DNA of 64,000 nucleotides from Ilex aquifolium (taxonomy: Eukaryota; Streptophyta; Magnoliopsida; Aquifoliales; Aquifoliaceae), in the NCBI GenBank assembly GCA_951799425.1, contig OX637392.1:31890093-31954092 (forward strand), read 5' to 3'. The notes below the pieces were generated by a model, which saw only the letters and a program-made list of their open reading frames with translations, was not told the DNA's origin and did not search any database. Within the stretch, counting starts at the first letter, position 1; every line of letters begins with the position of its first letter. Made by a program: the position numbers and the translations under genes. This document shows, in pieces, positions 1 to 13,011 of the stretch.

Positions 1-1961
1 TACCAAACTCATATAACATGTAATTTTGCATTAGACATAGTTAATACATGTTCGATTACAATCCATTTCATACATTTACTTGCCCAAAACGAATTTACAT
101 GAAGTTTTAAAAAAGTCATAATTTAAAAGCCACATGTCAGCTTTTCTTCATCGTTGAGGGCCCAAATGAGAGCCTTCCAGCGGTGTAAATCCCGCACCTG
201 AAATGTTTTTTCATAAAGGGCGAGCCATGCTTAATAGGGTATCTCCTAAAGAGACTACTCCCCAACCTAGATGCATATGAAATGTTCACATGCACAATTC
301 AACAAACAACAAATATTCCAAGCAAGAATATGCAATTCAATGTTGGAAATCACATGCCATGCCATGAACTGAGATGAGACTCACTCATGCATTTCAACCC
401 GAGCTTTTACCGGCTCCCTCAACACATTTAATGTCATGCGTATGAAGTCGAGCATTCCAAGCCCCCGCCATTGATGTTACACATCGAATGACTATTTTAT
501 AAAACATGTCTTTGTTGGGTAGCGGAGTTTTGGTATCTCACCGCCGGTTCCGCACATCGATACACTTTTTTGGACTTACACCGACGGAAGTGTATAAATC
601 AGTGACCAGGTCTTGCACCCGAGGGAGTGTCGAGCCATTCTTGCTATACCCGACATAAGTTTTTCTTTTTCATGCAACCGTGCGACTTTGTTGAACCTTG
701 GTCCAACTATACCGAGCCCATTTATCAACCACCAAGAGTGATGTTTGATTCAAAGACATACACACACACCCCACTCATGCCTAATGCCCATGAATGTGAT
801 GCCTCCGTGCATATGCAATGTAGTGAACAATTGCAATATCAATATCATATCCATATGTAATGAATGTCATATGAACTATTTCTACCACATTTCAACACAT
901 TCCATGGCTAATTATATCCAAAGCATATAATTGTCCATAAATCATCACAATGCAAATATATCATAAGCATATATCAACATTTACATTCAACAACAATTTT
1001 CCCAAGAATGTTATACATAATCTATGTAATAACACACTTAATTCAACATAGGCATGATATAAACACATATCATACCCACATAACATCATTTTCCAAGAAA
1101 TTATAAGCTAGCAATTTCTATACACCAATTCAAGCTAGAATTGATTTCTACCCATTTTCAATACTCATTTCATCAAATTAACCACAATAAGAAAGTGTTA
1201 TACATCTCTAACAACATACCCATTTCATATCACAACCCTAGGTTGGAAATAAACCTAATTAGGGAGAAAATCCTACCTCTTGAAGCGTAAAACCACTTGG
1301 TCAAAGCCTTAAAGAATCCCAATCAATCCCAAAACCCTTAATTTCTCCAAGCCCATTTTTGGAACTTTGGTGAAACCCATCCTTTTTGGTATGATTTTAT
1401 AGCCCTCGACGAGTAGAACAACTTTGATTATTGGCTCATGTTGATTCGAGCAACGTGGAGGCATAGATCGTAGAGAGAAGGTGGAGCTCTCCTCTTTTTC
1501 CCTCTCTTCCTCTCTCCAACGAAATCAGCTGAGTTGTGGGGAAGAAAATCTGATTTTCTTCCCCTTTTTATACTCCCTAAATACTTGGCCCTCGTTGTGC
1601 TACACATTCTCCTTTCCCGAGTCTAATTTTGTCCCGAAACGATTAAATTTCGCCGTGGTTCAAGTTCAAAAATATTTTTGTATGAACTTCTTTTAAATTA
1701 TGTTATAACTTTCAAAATTTAATTCTATATCCCGTTTTTAGGTCACAGGAGACCCGATCACCTCGTAAAACTCAAAAAATCTGACTATCTCGAAATTCGA
1801 CGAAATTTGTCTGGATAACTAGATTTCGTGAGACGAATCCAATGGTGAGGTCCGTTTCGTCATCTGAACTCTAAAAAAATTCAAGTTTTCAACCCGTACC
1901 GTAATGACAAATTATCGTTTTGCCCTTTTTCATAAAAATTCAAATTTATCCGGGTTTTACA
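1..1961 (-). repeat. 3' LTR of element A (left end outside window)
   Basis: On the minus strand it starts TGTAAAACCCGG at 1961, matching the LTR starts of D and H. Comparison with D's 2385-bp left LTR suggests that about 290 bp lie outside the window. Confidence 0.88.
1563..1573 (-). promoter_or_regulatory. Probable TATA box of LTR A
   Basis: The minus strand reads AGTATAAAAAGGGG in the middle of the LTR. TATA-like motifs occur at the equivalent place in D's LTRs (about 12600-12607 and 33705-33713), which supports this as the U3/R boundary. Confidence 0.6.
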
Positions 1962-4950
1962 TGACCACTCCCCTTTTAGGCATCACCTTCAAGAATACAT
2001 GATGTCCAACCTCGAACTCCAGAGGTCACCACCGTCTATCGGCGTAGCTCTTCTGCCGACTTTGAGCCGTGAGAGGACGTTTCTGTATCAAATCCACCTT
2101 CTCCGAGGTGTCTTTAATCAAATTTGGACCCATATAAGGTCTATCTCTAACCTCTGTCCAACAAACCGGAGAATAACACGAACTCCTATAAAGTGCCTCT
2201 TTGGGTGCCATCTGTAGGCTCGCTTGATAACTATTGTTGTAGGCGAACTCCACTAAGGGTAAATGCTTTTCCCAGTTACCCTTAAGATCAATGACGCATG
2301 CCCGTAGTATGTCCTCTAAAGTCTGGATGGTCCTCTCTGACTGAACGTCCGTTTGGGGATAAAAAGTTGCGCTCATCATCAATTGTGTCCCTATGGTCCT
2401 TTGAAAACTATCCCAAAAATGGGTCGTGAACTTGAGATCCCGATCCAATACTATAGATACGGGCACCCTATGTAACTGGACTATATCCCCTATGTATAGC
2501 TTGCAGAATTCCTCCAATGTGAAGGTCATCCGCACTGCCAAAAAGTGTGTCGACTTTGCAAGCCGATCCACTATCACCCACACCACGTCATGCCCATGTG
2601 ATGTCCGTGGAAAATGGGTCACAAAATCTATAGTGACGTGCTCCCATTTTCACTCAGCCACCTCCAAAGGCTAGAGCAATCCTGCTGGTGTCTGGTGTTC
2701 AGCCTTGACCTGCTGACACATGAGACATCTACTAACAAAGTCATTGACGTGTCTCTTCGTCCTGCTCCAATAGTACTGGCGGCGAAGATCATGATACGTA
2801 CTCGTGCGACCTGGATGCATAACAAAATGGGAGTAATGAAACTGCCTAAAGATCTCCTCTCTCAGATCCGTAGACTAGGGAACCACAACTCTTCCCTTGA
2901 ACCAAAGACTACCATTCACGTGAATGGCCCAACCCTTGTCACCTGTACCCGATTGTACTCGGTCCCTAATGGATAATATCTCTGTGTCATGCCCCTAGGA
3001 CTCGATCGCCTTGTTCAGTAGGGAAAGCGTAGCCACCAAACTTCCTAGAGTGCCCTGAGTTTGACCCCTATAATGTAGCCCAAACTGCCCCGCAATCTCG
3101 GGCATGTGTCACTCCCGGGAAGCCACACTAGCCAAGACTCCCCGTGACTTCTGGCTGAGTGCAGTAGCCACCTCGTTTGCCTTACCGAGAGGTAATGCAA
3201 AGTGAAGTCATAACTCTCTAGGTACTCCATCCACCTATGCTACTCATATTCAGGTCCCGCTGCGTGAAGATGTACTTCAGACTTTTGTGTTCCGAAAATA
3301 CCTCAAACTGTTCTTCATATAAATAGTGCCGCCATGCCTTCAATTCAAATACGGTCGCCAACTCCATGTCATGCGTGGGATAGTTCTGCTCGTGGCTCTT
3401 CAACTGCCGAGAAGCATAAGCTACCACCCTCCCGGAATGCTTGAAAACACACACAAGTTCGTCCTTGGAGGTATCACAATACACTGTGTACCTCTGTCCC
3501 CTCTCTGGAACTATTAAAATTGGAGCTGAAGTAAGCGTCTTCTTCAACTCTTGGAATGTCCTCTCACACGAGTCATCCCACTGAAACTTGACCTCCTTCC
3601 TAGTCAATCTAGTCATAGGTGCAGCTAATCGGGAGAAGTCCTCAATGAACCTCCTATAATACCCTGCCAATCCCAAGAAACTACGTATCTCGAAGACTGA
3701 CTTCGGCCTCTCCCAACTCATGACTACCTCAACCTTCTCTGGGTCCATGGATACTCTCGAAGTCGACACTACGTGTCCTAGAAATTTCACCTTCGTTAGC
3801 CAAAATTCACACTTGCTAAACTTGGCGTACAAGTGATGGTCTCTTAAGGTCTGGAGAACAATCCTCAAGTGACCCTCATGCTCTTCCTCAGACTTGGAGT
3901 ACATCAGGATGTCATTAACAAAGACCATGACAAACTGATCTAGGTAGAGTTGGAACACCCTATGCATGAGATCTATGAATGCCGCCGGGGCATTCGTCAA
4001 TCCAAAAGGCATCACTCTAAACTCGAAATGCCCACATTGCGTCCTAAACGCCGTCTTAAATCCTCAACTAATGGTAACTCGTGCACAGATCTATCTTGGA
4101 GTAGACCCGTGCCCCTCTCAGTTGATCAAATAAGTCATCAATCCACGGCAAAGGGTACCTATTCTTGATGGTAACCTGATTTAACTGCCGATAATCTATA
4201 CATAGCCGAGGGGTTTTGTCCTTCTTCCTGGCAAATTGCACCGGAGCACCCCAAGGTGAAGTACTTGGCCTAATAAAACCTTTATCCAACAATTTGTGCA
4301 ACTGGACCTTGAGTTCTTGAAACTTTGTAGGTGTCATTCTATATGGAGTCATAGAAATAGGGGATGTACCGGGGTGCAACTCAATGTTGAAGTCTACATC
4401 TCGATGTGGAGGCAATCCCGGTAACTCGCTTAAAAAAACATCCACATACTCACAAAAGGTAGACCTAACTCCTGTCTCACCTTGTCCTCCAAGGTAAGGC
4501 TCACAAGCCAACCCATCAACTGCCCATGCCAACAAGAATCATACACAGCTTGGGGTAAGACATCTTGTTTTTCTTCCTGAAACTTGAAACAAATACCCTC
4601 TGGTGTATATGTAGTGACCCTTTTTTGATCACAATCAATGATGACTCGGTGTGCCGCCAATCAATCCATCCCAAGGATGACGTCAAACTCCGACATGTCC
4701 TTGACCCTAAGGTCTACAGTGAGCAGAATTCTCGAGATAGCTCACACCCCTGACATATCTAATCAATGCATACCCTAGCTCCAGGGGGAGAATTCACATG
4801 CAATGGCTCTTCTAAGGTCTTAACCTCTAAGTCCAAATCCCTTACACATGATGCAAAAATAAATGAATGAGATGCACCAGAGTTAAACATTACCCTTGCC
4901 CATAAGCAAGAGAGTAAGAATATACCTTGTATCACCGACTGATCCACCGG
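1962..4950 (-). pseudogene. pol: Element A pol relic (PR-RT-RNase H-IN), broken
   Basis: Protease lies at 4759-4950, RT at about 3600-4535, RNase H at about 3220-3600, the integrase HHCC region at about 2630-2980 and the integrase core at 2026-2622. Catalytic changes are visible: the protease motif reads FNSGASHSF, with Asn for the catalytic Asp; the RT active site reads FVND instead of xxDD; the RNase H motif reads SEHKSL where Asp is usual. Several frameshifts separate the segments. The integrase core keeps the SERT glutamate. The coding sequence stops just before the GPY/F region because a deletion of about half a kilobase joins it to the LTR at 1961. It cannot be functional. Confidence 0.88.
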
Positions 4951-4951
4951 T

Positions 4952-6141
4952 TCAGTTTATGTAGTGATGTCGTAGACTCGCCCCTGGGACCTCGAAGTCC
5001 CGGCCTGTAAGCCCTGTCCCTGGCCTTGGCCTATGCCTTAGCCCATCTGACCTGATTGCGGAGTCCCCACTTGTGAAGTGGTAGGGGCCTGTGCAGCACC
5101 TTGAACTGTAACTGAGTTCCCTAGCCCATGGTAGGATGGGGAGGAATGAAGAATGTCTGTGGATGTCCCACTGATAATTGGGACTGAGATGCCCCATAAC
5201 TCTGGGATCCTGCCTCTGAGGACAATCCCGCTTCATGTGATCCAACTGGTGGCATATGAAACAAGTCCTCTGGCCTGCCTAGTAGGATGTCCTAAAGTTT
5301 CTTCCGCCTTGGGAGGATTGACCTTGACCTTGGCCTTGATAGCGGTGGCCCTGTCCTTGAAACCCTTGTAGGGTAGAAGTTTTCTGCTTCTTCCCCGAAC
5401 TAGAAGAAGAGGATTGACCCTCATTCTTCTTGTCCTTAGCACCTGCCTCCCAGATGTCCTTGCATCTTCCACCTCTCTCTCAATGGCCGTGGCCGTCTCG
5501 ACCATTGAGTCTAAATCTTGTAGGCGATGGCCCACAATCTTCCCACAGATGGAAAACTTCAAACCATCCTCGAACCTCCTCATCTTGGCCAAGTTTGTGG
5601 CCATATAATCATTAGCAAAATGGGCTAACTAGGTGAGCTTAGCCACGTATTCCATCAATGTCATAGTCCCTTGTTTCAAATTCAAGAATTCTCAGGCTTT
5701 CACTTGCCAAACAACCGACGGGAAGTACTTGTCCATGAAGAGCTCCTAGAACTCTCCCCATGTCATTGCCTCTAGGTTCTTTGAGACCTTTACCCAATCC
5801 CACCATATATAGGCCTCTCCCTTAAGCTGGAATGCAGCTAGCCTTATCTTAATGGTATCGGATGTGATCTCCATAACCTCTAAGATCTTATAAACTTGTT
5901 GGAACCATTGGTTGGCCACCATCGGATCCGCCCCTCCCATGAAAGTCGGTGGCTTGTGTGCCTTAAACTTTTGGAGGTTACTCGAGCCCCCTTGGCCCAC
6001 GTTGGTGCTAGCTTGTGCAAAGGTAGCCGTCATTGTGCCGATAGCCTCCATGAAGGCTTGTTGGTCAAAGGCTGGTGATGGTTGGTTGTTGTTCCGCCCA
6101 CCTCCTCGACCGTTCCGGTGTCTTCTTCCTCTATTTTTCAT
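4952..6141 (-). pseudogene. gag: Element A gag relic
   Basis: A start at 6141 gives an Arg/Gly-rich N-terminus (MKNRGRRHRNGRGGGRNNN), then the capsid-type Retrotrans_gag region (5746-6000) that stops after MTWGEF. The rest continues in other frames at 5233-5604 (MRRFEDGLKFSICGKI) and ends in one CCHC zinc knuckle near 5205-5245 (C-x2-C-x4-H-x4-C, ending MKRDCPQ). Gag would form the particle and package RNA. Stops and frameshifts break it. Confidence 0.85.
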
Positions 6142-6376
6142 CTACACGCATGTCAAATAGAAATAGAGTACTAACTTAGTATCCCAAAGTAGGGATCAAA
6201 GTCGAAACATTGATATTTTTTTCCTTGTCTCACTACTAGAGCGTGTGCCACCCACTAGTAGACATCTATACCATGAACCGTCCTTCTCTTTTCGACCCCC
6301 AAGGTTATGTTTTCTAACCCTATTGTCTCTTTTCCATATAGATTTAATCATGCATATTATTCATATAACACAGTGT
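6142..6376 (-). other. Element A 5' leader fragment
   Basis: Non-coding. It matches the leader of D at 29450-29650 (shared words such as TTCCATATA and AACCCTA). Homology ends near 6376. The primer-binding site and 5' LTR expected further right are absent. Confidence 0.75.
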
Positions 6377-7862
6377 AGTGATAGCTTGAGTTTGTTCTTG
6401 TGGGGTTTTCATGGTTGAAGGATTTCCCACATGATATTGACCTTGTGGTTGTTTTGGTTGGGCAGGAAACTTGCCCTTCTCATGTGTGGTCATTGACTAG
6501 GTCAACTTTTGGATATGACTTTTGAGATCCTCAAAGGATTGAGTGGTCTGGGTCTTGAAGTCATTGAAAGCCTTAGTGGAATGATTGTTGTAGTTCATTT
6601 GGCTTTGCATGAATTGGTTCAATGTGTCCTCAAGACTTCTCTTGTGTGGTGGTTGGTATGGTTGATATGCCGAGGTCCTTGAGGTGGTGGTTGTGAACCT
6701 TGTTGTGGACTCATGGGAGTTGGTTATGTGTTCCTCCAACTAAAGTTCGGGTGATTCCAACACCCTAGATTATACGTTTCAGAATAAGGGTTGGAATAAA
6801 GTTTGTTAAAATTGGAAATTACATTTGTTTGTTCTAACAAGACTTATTTGAATGCTGAAATAGTAGGACACTCCCCAGTACGGTGTCCCATCAGTACACA
6901 AATCCCCCACACTTGTTCTGTGGAAGGGCCAATATCAACTTGATTTACATTTTTCATCTCTAGAGCTTCAAGCTTTCGAGACAAGGTAGTCATTTTTGCT
7001 CTCAGATCATCATCTTCTTTCAAGACATACTTACCCCATTGGGAAGTAGATAGTTTGGCTTCAACAGTGGTAGGAGAGCCTGAGTCCCACATCTAAGAAC
7101 TCTCGGATATGGTATCAAAAAAATTGAATGCCTCCTTTGGACTTTTTCCCCTGAACTCTCCTTGAGCCATCATTTCAACAAACTGACGTAGTCTAGTGGG
7201 CAAATAATCATAGAAAAATCCTACCAAAGTCTAATTCTCAAAAGCATGGTGTGGGCAGGCTTGGAGAAGATCCTTGAATCTCTCCCAACATTGTTAAAAT
7301 GTTTATCCCTCTTTAACCGAAAAATTCATAATTTGCCTTTTGAGTGCATTGGTACGCTTTAGAGAAAAAAACTTTCTGAAAAAATCATTTTGTAATGCAT
7401 GCCAGTTTGGTATTGAATGGGATTTCAGAGAATTTACCCACTGTTTAGCTATGTCCTTTAAAGAGAAAGGAAAAATTTTCAACTTCGCCAGTTCAGAATT
7501 ATCTTGGAATGTTTCACATACCTCCTCAAAATATTTAATATGCAGATATGTGTTTTCTGATTCGAGTCAATGAAATTGAGGTAGCAATTGTACCGCCCCC
7601 GCCTTTCCATTAAAGAGGTGCGTATTTGTAGGAAATACAAAACAAGAGGGGACACTGTTTCGTGTGGGATGCAAATAATCCCGTAGAGTTCGAATGTTAG
7701 GAACTTGTCTTCCCTCTCAGGAACTTCCCCTTCTCTCCCATTGTTGGCCATGCTATTATCAAAAGAGTCTGCTATTGATCGAGGTGAAGATGGCCCAGAT
7801 TGATTTACAGACCCAACAGATTCTTCTGGAAAATTTGGAAAGCGAGGATTGTCCTCAGACAT
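6377..7862 (-). pseudogene. gag: Element B Athila gag relic
   Basis: The start at 7862 gives MSEDNPRFPNFPEESVGS, closely related to the gag starts of G and I. The capsid region is broken by frameshifts between about 7140 and 7600. The zinc knuckle near 6880 reads VWGIC...H...C, so its first Cys is now Trp. A proline-rich C-terminal region follows (6497-6739) and coding similarity stops at the 6376 junction. Confidence 0.82.
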
Positions 7863-7946
7863 AAAATGAGAATTATATACATTAAATCAAAAAATATATA
7901 CAAAAAATGAATGTCTTTTCACATTTTACTTTGAAACATAGTTAGG

Positions 7947-7965
7947 TTCCCCAGCAACGGCGCCA
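7947..7965 (-). other. Primer-binding site of B (Asp-tRNA type)
   Basis: The minus strand reads TGGCGCCGTTGCTGGGGAA, the Athila-type site, a few bases from the LTR edge at 7972. It differs from E's site by one transition. Confidence 0.85.
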
Positions 7966-7971
7966 AAAACT

Positions 7972-9543
7972 TGACTTGATCTGAAATGTGTACACCCAAG
8001 TGCAGGCGTTCAAGTTGTAGTTATAATCCAGTTAAGTCCGGAGTCGAATCCATAAGAAACTATTGTTTGTGTTTTGGAGTAAATAGTGACAGAGACCAAA
8101 GTGACTGAAACCCTTGAGATTTGAAGTTATGATGTTTATGGGATTTTCTAGACAAAATATAATATTCTCTTGGAATTTCTGGACATAATATAAGATTCTC
8201 TCAAATGAAAGAGTCACCCTTTAGCTCGAGCATCTGAACATGTAGTCAATCATCCGGTTGTTATATTTGTGCTTGAGAACTCAATTAACCCCTATGTCAA
8301 CAGCAAGTTAATTGGAGGATAAAGATGGACTATGAGAATTAAGAGCACGATTCCGATGTCTTTGTATTGATTTACAAGAATTGTTAGTGCCGGGACTCAA
8401 CTCGTCTACAAACAAGCAAGTAATTCTACAAGTCATCCAACCACTGTGATATTATTCCATTATTAGTTGAAGCACAATAATAATGAAGATTGAAATGTAG
8501 TCATGAAGATCTAGTTGGAGTACTTGCAAAAAACCAATGAATCCTCCTATGACAAGAGTCATCTTGTCTTAGAAAGGACTCATGATTGTACAAAGTATCT
8601 TAGCTTTGCTAGATGCATTCAATCATTCAATAAGCAATCAAAAGATAAAACATTAAGCATAAATGAAATGCACAAAAATAACTTATGAATGATTTATACA
8701 TGTCCATCACCTCTTACTAAAGAGTGAATGGGAAATTACTCACTCTTCATGGCTTTAAGAAAGCTAGAAAAGTGAGTAATTCTCATCCCTCCAAGTAGAG
8801 GAGTTACAAGATAAAATACACTACACAATGAGCCTATCTTCGACGAAGAATGAGTAAATCACTATCCACCCTTCAAGGCTACAAGAGAGATAGAAAGGTG
8901 AGAGAGTTTCACTCCTTTAAGTGAAGAAATAAGCTTTTGCAATGGAAGCTAATGAAACTAATAATGAGAGTAAAAGAAAGCTAGTTATATTTGGAGGGTT
9001 TCTTCCTCTTCCAAAGATGATCCTTTTCAAGTTCCTAATGGAAGGTATTTATAGGCAAGGAGGAGGGGGTAAAAGGAGAGTAAAAGAATAGTTCTAGGTG
9101 CTGAAAGTCCAGGTGAGTGCCCCAAAATCTGGATGGAGATCTAATCTTCCTGCAGCCTATTTGGGATTTGCGTTCGAACGTTGTTGATGTTTGATCGTGG
9201 AAGCCTGTCTTCTTTGATGGGCGTTCGAACGCTGTTGGCGTTTGAACGTGGTACTCAAGTGGCTTTTGTCACCCACAATAGATAGCTGCAACAGACCACG
9301 TGTCATCACCCTAGCAAGCTCCTGGGGGTCGTCAATTATTTTAAGATGACATTCGAACGTGGATGCTTTGCTTCCTCCTTCTCCAATCCTCTTCCAGAAC
9401 ATGTGGGTGTTGCATGAAAGTGTGATAATATTGACTTTTAGGCCTTTATACAACTTTTCCCTGAAAATTCATCATTTAAACTCTATCAAAGCATAATTAC
9501 TCTTGTAAAAGCATAGTAAAATGCTAATTTTCACTATTCATCA
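7972..9543 (-). repeat. 5' LTR of element B
   Basis: On the minus strand it begins TGATGAATAG at 9543 and ends next to the primer site at 7972. It shares the 3'-terminal text of the F/I/J LTRs (conserved near GTACACCCAAGTGC) but its U3 start differs, so it is a diverged subfamily. Confidence 0.8.
9044..9362 (-). promoter_or_regulatory. U3 palindromes and TATA box of LTR B
   Basis: The minus strand has CTATAAATAC at about 9044-9054. Upstream of it (higher coordinates) are intact or decayed CGTTCGAACG palindromes at 9171, about 9222, about 9239 and about 9352. Two lie 17 bp apart. TATA position is family knowledge; a regulatory role for the palindromes is my inference. Confidence 0.55.
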
Positions 9544-10608
9544 GACATGATCCACCCACATAGGTCTGAATTTGAATTGTGCTAGTATTACATATGTATC
9601 AGTCAATACCACATCCACTCCCATTAATCTCAACTCAGTAATATTACTCACATGGGTACACTGAATGATTGACAATCTCCCCGATGATTTCCTACTCAAT
9701 GCATCAATCACCAATCTCCCCGATGATTTCCAACTCAGTGCATCAACCACCACGCTAGCTTTACTTGGATGGTAGTGTATCGAGCAATCATAATCTTTAA
9801 TTATTTCCATCCACCTCCTTTGCCTCAGATTCAACTACTTATGAGTGTAGATATTTTAAGCTTTGGTGTTCTGTAAAAATCTCACATGTCTCACCACATA
9901 AATAATGTCTCCAAAGTTTTGAACAAAAATAATAGCAGCCTACTCCAAATCATCAGTAGGATAACTCCTTTTATGGTTCTTTAGTTGTCTAGAGGCATAG
10001 GCAATCACCCTACCATGCTGAATCAAAATACAACTCAATCCTTGATGCAAAGCATCACTATACATCACAAATCCACTACTTCCTGAAGATATAGTCAAAA
10101 CTTGAGATGAAATTAATTTTTGCTTCAACTATGGAAAACTGTGTTCACACGCATCATTCTAGTCAAATTTTACATCACTCCGAGTCAACTGTGTCGAAGG
10201 TGCTGCTAATACTAAAAATCCCTGTACAAATCTGCGATAATATCAAGCCAAACTCAAGAAACTGCGAATCTCTGTTACCATAGCTAGTCTCTCCAACTTT
10301 ACCAGTACCTCCATTTTTTTTGGGATCCACAAAAATACCATCACGTGAAATTACATGTCCCAAAAATACAACCCGATCCAACCAAAACTCACATTTACTT
10401 AACTTAGCGTATAATTATTTTTCTCGTAAAGCCTACAACACAATCCTCAAATATTGTTCATGTTCTTCTCAACTACAAGAATACACAATGATATCATCAA
10501 TGAACACAATGACGAATGAATCCAGGTAAGGTTGAAATATTCGATACATCAAGTCTATAAAGGCTGGTTCATTTGTCAAGCAAAAATGCATCACTAGAAA
10601 TTCAAAAT
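9544..10608 (-). pseudogene. pol: Element C pol relic, left part (RT C-half and RNase H)
   Basis: This is a second chromovirus, distinct from A, D and H. The minus strand encodes RT text [13 protein letters not shown] and FIDD near 10490-10610, [11 protein letters not shown] near 10350, RNase H near 9900-10130 and the RNase H end [15 protein letters not shown] at 9834. Frames are broken. The reading continues across D: the last bases of RYGH come from 34101 onward and FEF resumes at 10608, which shows D interrupted this gene. Integrase and the 3' LTR should lie further left but are gone. Confidence 0.85.
9674..9751. repeat. 39-bp tandem duplication in the RNase H tail of C
   Basis: Two adjacent 39-bp units start at 9674 and 9713 with only a few differences. 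Thirteen codons are repeated in frame, giving DALSxKSSGRL twice. Probably a slippage duplication. Confidence 0.8.
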
Positions 10609-12993
10609 TGTGACGCCCCAAAAATTGGGGGTTCTTTGTCAATCCGTTGATCACCCATCAATCCGCGGAATACCCGTGGATACCGTGTTACTCGATATCA
10701 CGCCGTTATGCCCCATTTACTGGGATCCATAATTTAACAAAATTTGGGCAGAGTCTCCTTTGTACGGGGAGCTCTACCCGAAAACACAACCTGTGCAATC
10801 ATACAACATTGACGACACCGGGTCTATTTATGAGTAACCATTGACGACACCGGGTCCATTTATGAGTAAACATTGACCACACCGGGTCCATTTATCTGTA
10901 CTCATATAACAACATGCAATTTACATTAAAATAGTCCATATGACTTCGATTACAATTCTTTTACATACATTACATGCCAAAAACTAAATTATAAGTCTAT
11001 ATTTACAAAAACATCATTTAAAGCCACATTTCGACTTTTCTTCAACATTTAGGCCCCGATTGAGAGCCTTCCACGGGCGTGAACCCCGCACCTAAAATGT
11101 TTTCCCATATACGGTGAGACACGCTTAATAGGATATCCCCTAAAGAGGCTACTCCCCATCCTAGATGCATATGGAATGTCACATGCAATTTCAACAAGCA
11201 ATATACATTCCAAACAAGAATATGCAATTCAATGTTGGAAATCACCATGTCATGCTATAAAATGAGATGAGACTCACTCATGCACTTTAATCCAAGCCCA
11301 CTCCGGCTCCCACAACACAATGAAATGCCAATGTGTATAAATCTGCCATTGATGAAATACATCCAATGATCTTTTTGAAATAAAAATCATATGTCTTTAT
11401 TATAAAACAAAATCATGTATCTTTGTTACACATCAATTGACTACTTCATAAAATAAAATCATGTGTCTTTGTTGAGTAACGGAGTTTTGGTGTCGCACTG
11501 CCAGTTCCGCACACCGATACACTTTTCCAGAATTTCACCATAGGAGAGTGTATGAACCAAGTAATTGGGTCTTGAACCCGAGGGAGAATCTAGCCCTGCT
11601 TGCTATACCCGATACAAGTTTTTCATGCAAACTATGCGACTCAGTCGAATCTTCGATCCAACTTTCCCCGAGCCTAAGTATCATCCACCAAGAATGGTGT
11701 TTGATCAAACCATGCACACACACCCAACAAATGCGATGTCTCCGTGCATATGCAATGTAATGAACCACTGCAATATCAATATCATGCCCCATATGTAATG
11801 CATGTCATATGGGCTAATTTAACCACATTCAACATTTTCATGGCAAATTATATCCAAAGCATATAACTTCCATAAAGTCATCACAATGCCAATATATCAT
11901 AAGCATATACCAGCATTCACGTTTAACAACAATTTTTCCCAAGCATGTCATACATAATCTATGCAATAACACACTTAATTTTCACATAGGCATTTAGTCA
12001 AACATCTTCAAGGCACCAAATCATGTTATCACATAAAAATGCCCATAATCATCACATAAATCAAAAAATCACATTTAGTGATTTCCACATACCCAATTAT
12101 CAAAATTTCAAGAAATCAAAATCGAGCAATTCTTATGTATTCAAATCAAGATAGAATCTATTCTACCCATTTCCAATACCCATTTCACATTTCAAATACA
12201 ATAGGCATATGTTAAATCAAATTTGACAACCTACCCATTTCATACAATCATCCTAGTTTGGAAATAAACCTAAGTAGGATGAAAAGACTACCTCTTGAAG
12301 CGTAAAAGAACGTTGGTAAGCTCCAAGAATACACCCCCAAGCTCAAACCTTGATTTCTCCAAAATTCTGTCTCGAAAACTTTGGTGAAATTCGCTCTTTT
12401 TGGCACGTAAGCATAGCCCTCGTCGAGGAGACCAACTTTAATTCTTGGCTCGAGTTGATTCGAGCGACAGAGAGGCGGAAATCGTAGAGAGAAGTCTTGA
12501 ATCTCTCTTTTTTTCTTCCTTTCTCCCTCTTCCTCTCTTCCAACATTAACAAACTGGAATCAGCAGAGATTTTTGTAAAAAAAATCAGATTTTTGTCCCT
12601 ATTTATATCCTTTAACGCTTGGTCCACATCGCGCCACACACCTCCTTTCCCGGGTCCTTTTCCCCCCGAAACGATTAAATTTCGCTCCGGTTCAAGTTTA
12701 AATATTTTTATTTCAACTTGCTTTAAATTATTTTCCAACTTTCAAAATTTTATTAAAAATTTCGTTTTTGGGTCACCTGAGACCCGATCGCCTCGTAAAA
12801 CGTGAAAAAACCCGACTATCTCGGAATTCGACAAAAATTGTCTGGGTAACTAGATTTTGCGAGACGAATTCAACAGTGAGGTCCGTTTCTTCATCCGAAC
12901 TCTAGAGAAATACAGGTTTTCAACCCGTACTGTAGTGGCAATTTACCGTTTTACCCTTTCTTATAAAAAGTTCAAATTTACCCGGGTTTTACA
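10609..12993 (-). repeat. 3' LTR of element D (2385 bp)
   Basis: Bounded by the AAAAT duplication on the left and the polypurine tract on the right, with TG...CA ends. It pairs with 29787-34100, which is about 2373 bp once F is removed. A TATA-like TATATAAAT lies at about 12600-12607 (minus). Confidence 0.92.
10807..10902. repeat. Three tandem ~32-bp units in LTR D
   Basis: The words ATTGACGACACCGGGTC and ATTGACCACACCGGGTC recur three times with a period of about 32 bp. The right LTR has the same units (from about 29984, split by F, to about 32010). Related repeats stand at 46625-46690 in H. It lies near the 3' end of the LTR. Confidence 0.75.
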
Positions 12994-13011
12994 TTCTTCC
13001 CCCCTTAAAAG
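12994..13011 (-). other. Polypurine tract of element D
   Basis: The minus strand reads CTTTTAAGGGGGGAA directly before the LTR start. H has the same tract before its 3' LTR. It would prime plus-strand DNA synthesis. Confidence 0.88.

Larger units (their letters stand above)
1..6376 (-). mobile_element. Element A: truncated Tekay/Del-like Ty3/gypsy chromovirus
   Basis: Reading right to left it holds leader, gag, protease, RT, RNase H, integrase and one LTR, the order of a Ty3/gypsy element on the minus strand. The 3' LTR runs off the left window edge. The 5' LTR is missing: homology to the leader of element D stops near 6376, where an Athila gag begins. Integrase is fused directly to the LTR at 1961, with its C-terminal part and the polypurine tract lost. 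The lineage call rests on close similarity to D and H, whose integrases end in a GPY/F plus chromodomain-like tail. It is a non-functional relic. Confidence 0.9.
6377..9543 (-). mobile_element. Element B: 5' fragment of an Athila element
   Basis: Minus-strand order is LTR (7972-9543), primer-binding site, gag, then a break inside the gag C-terminus at about 6377. Pol, ORF3 and the 3' LTR are missing. The LTR edge at 9543 sits in element C just downstream of its RNase H. The flank starts GACAT, but no second copy of a target duplication can be seen because the other end is lost. Confidence 0.85.
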
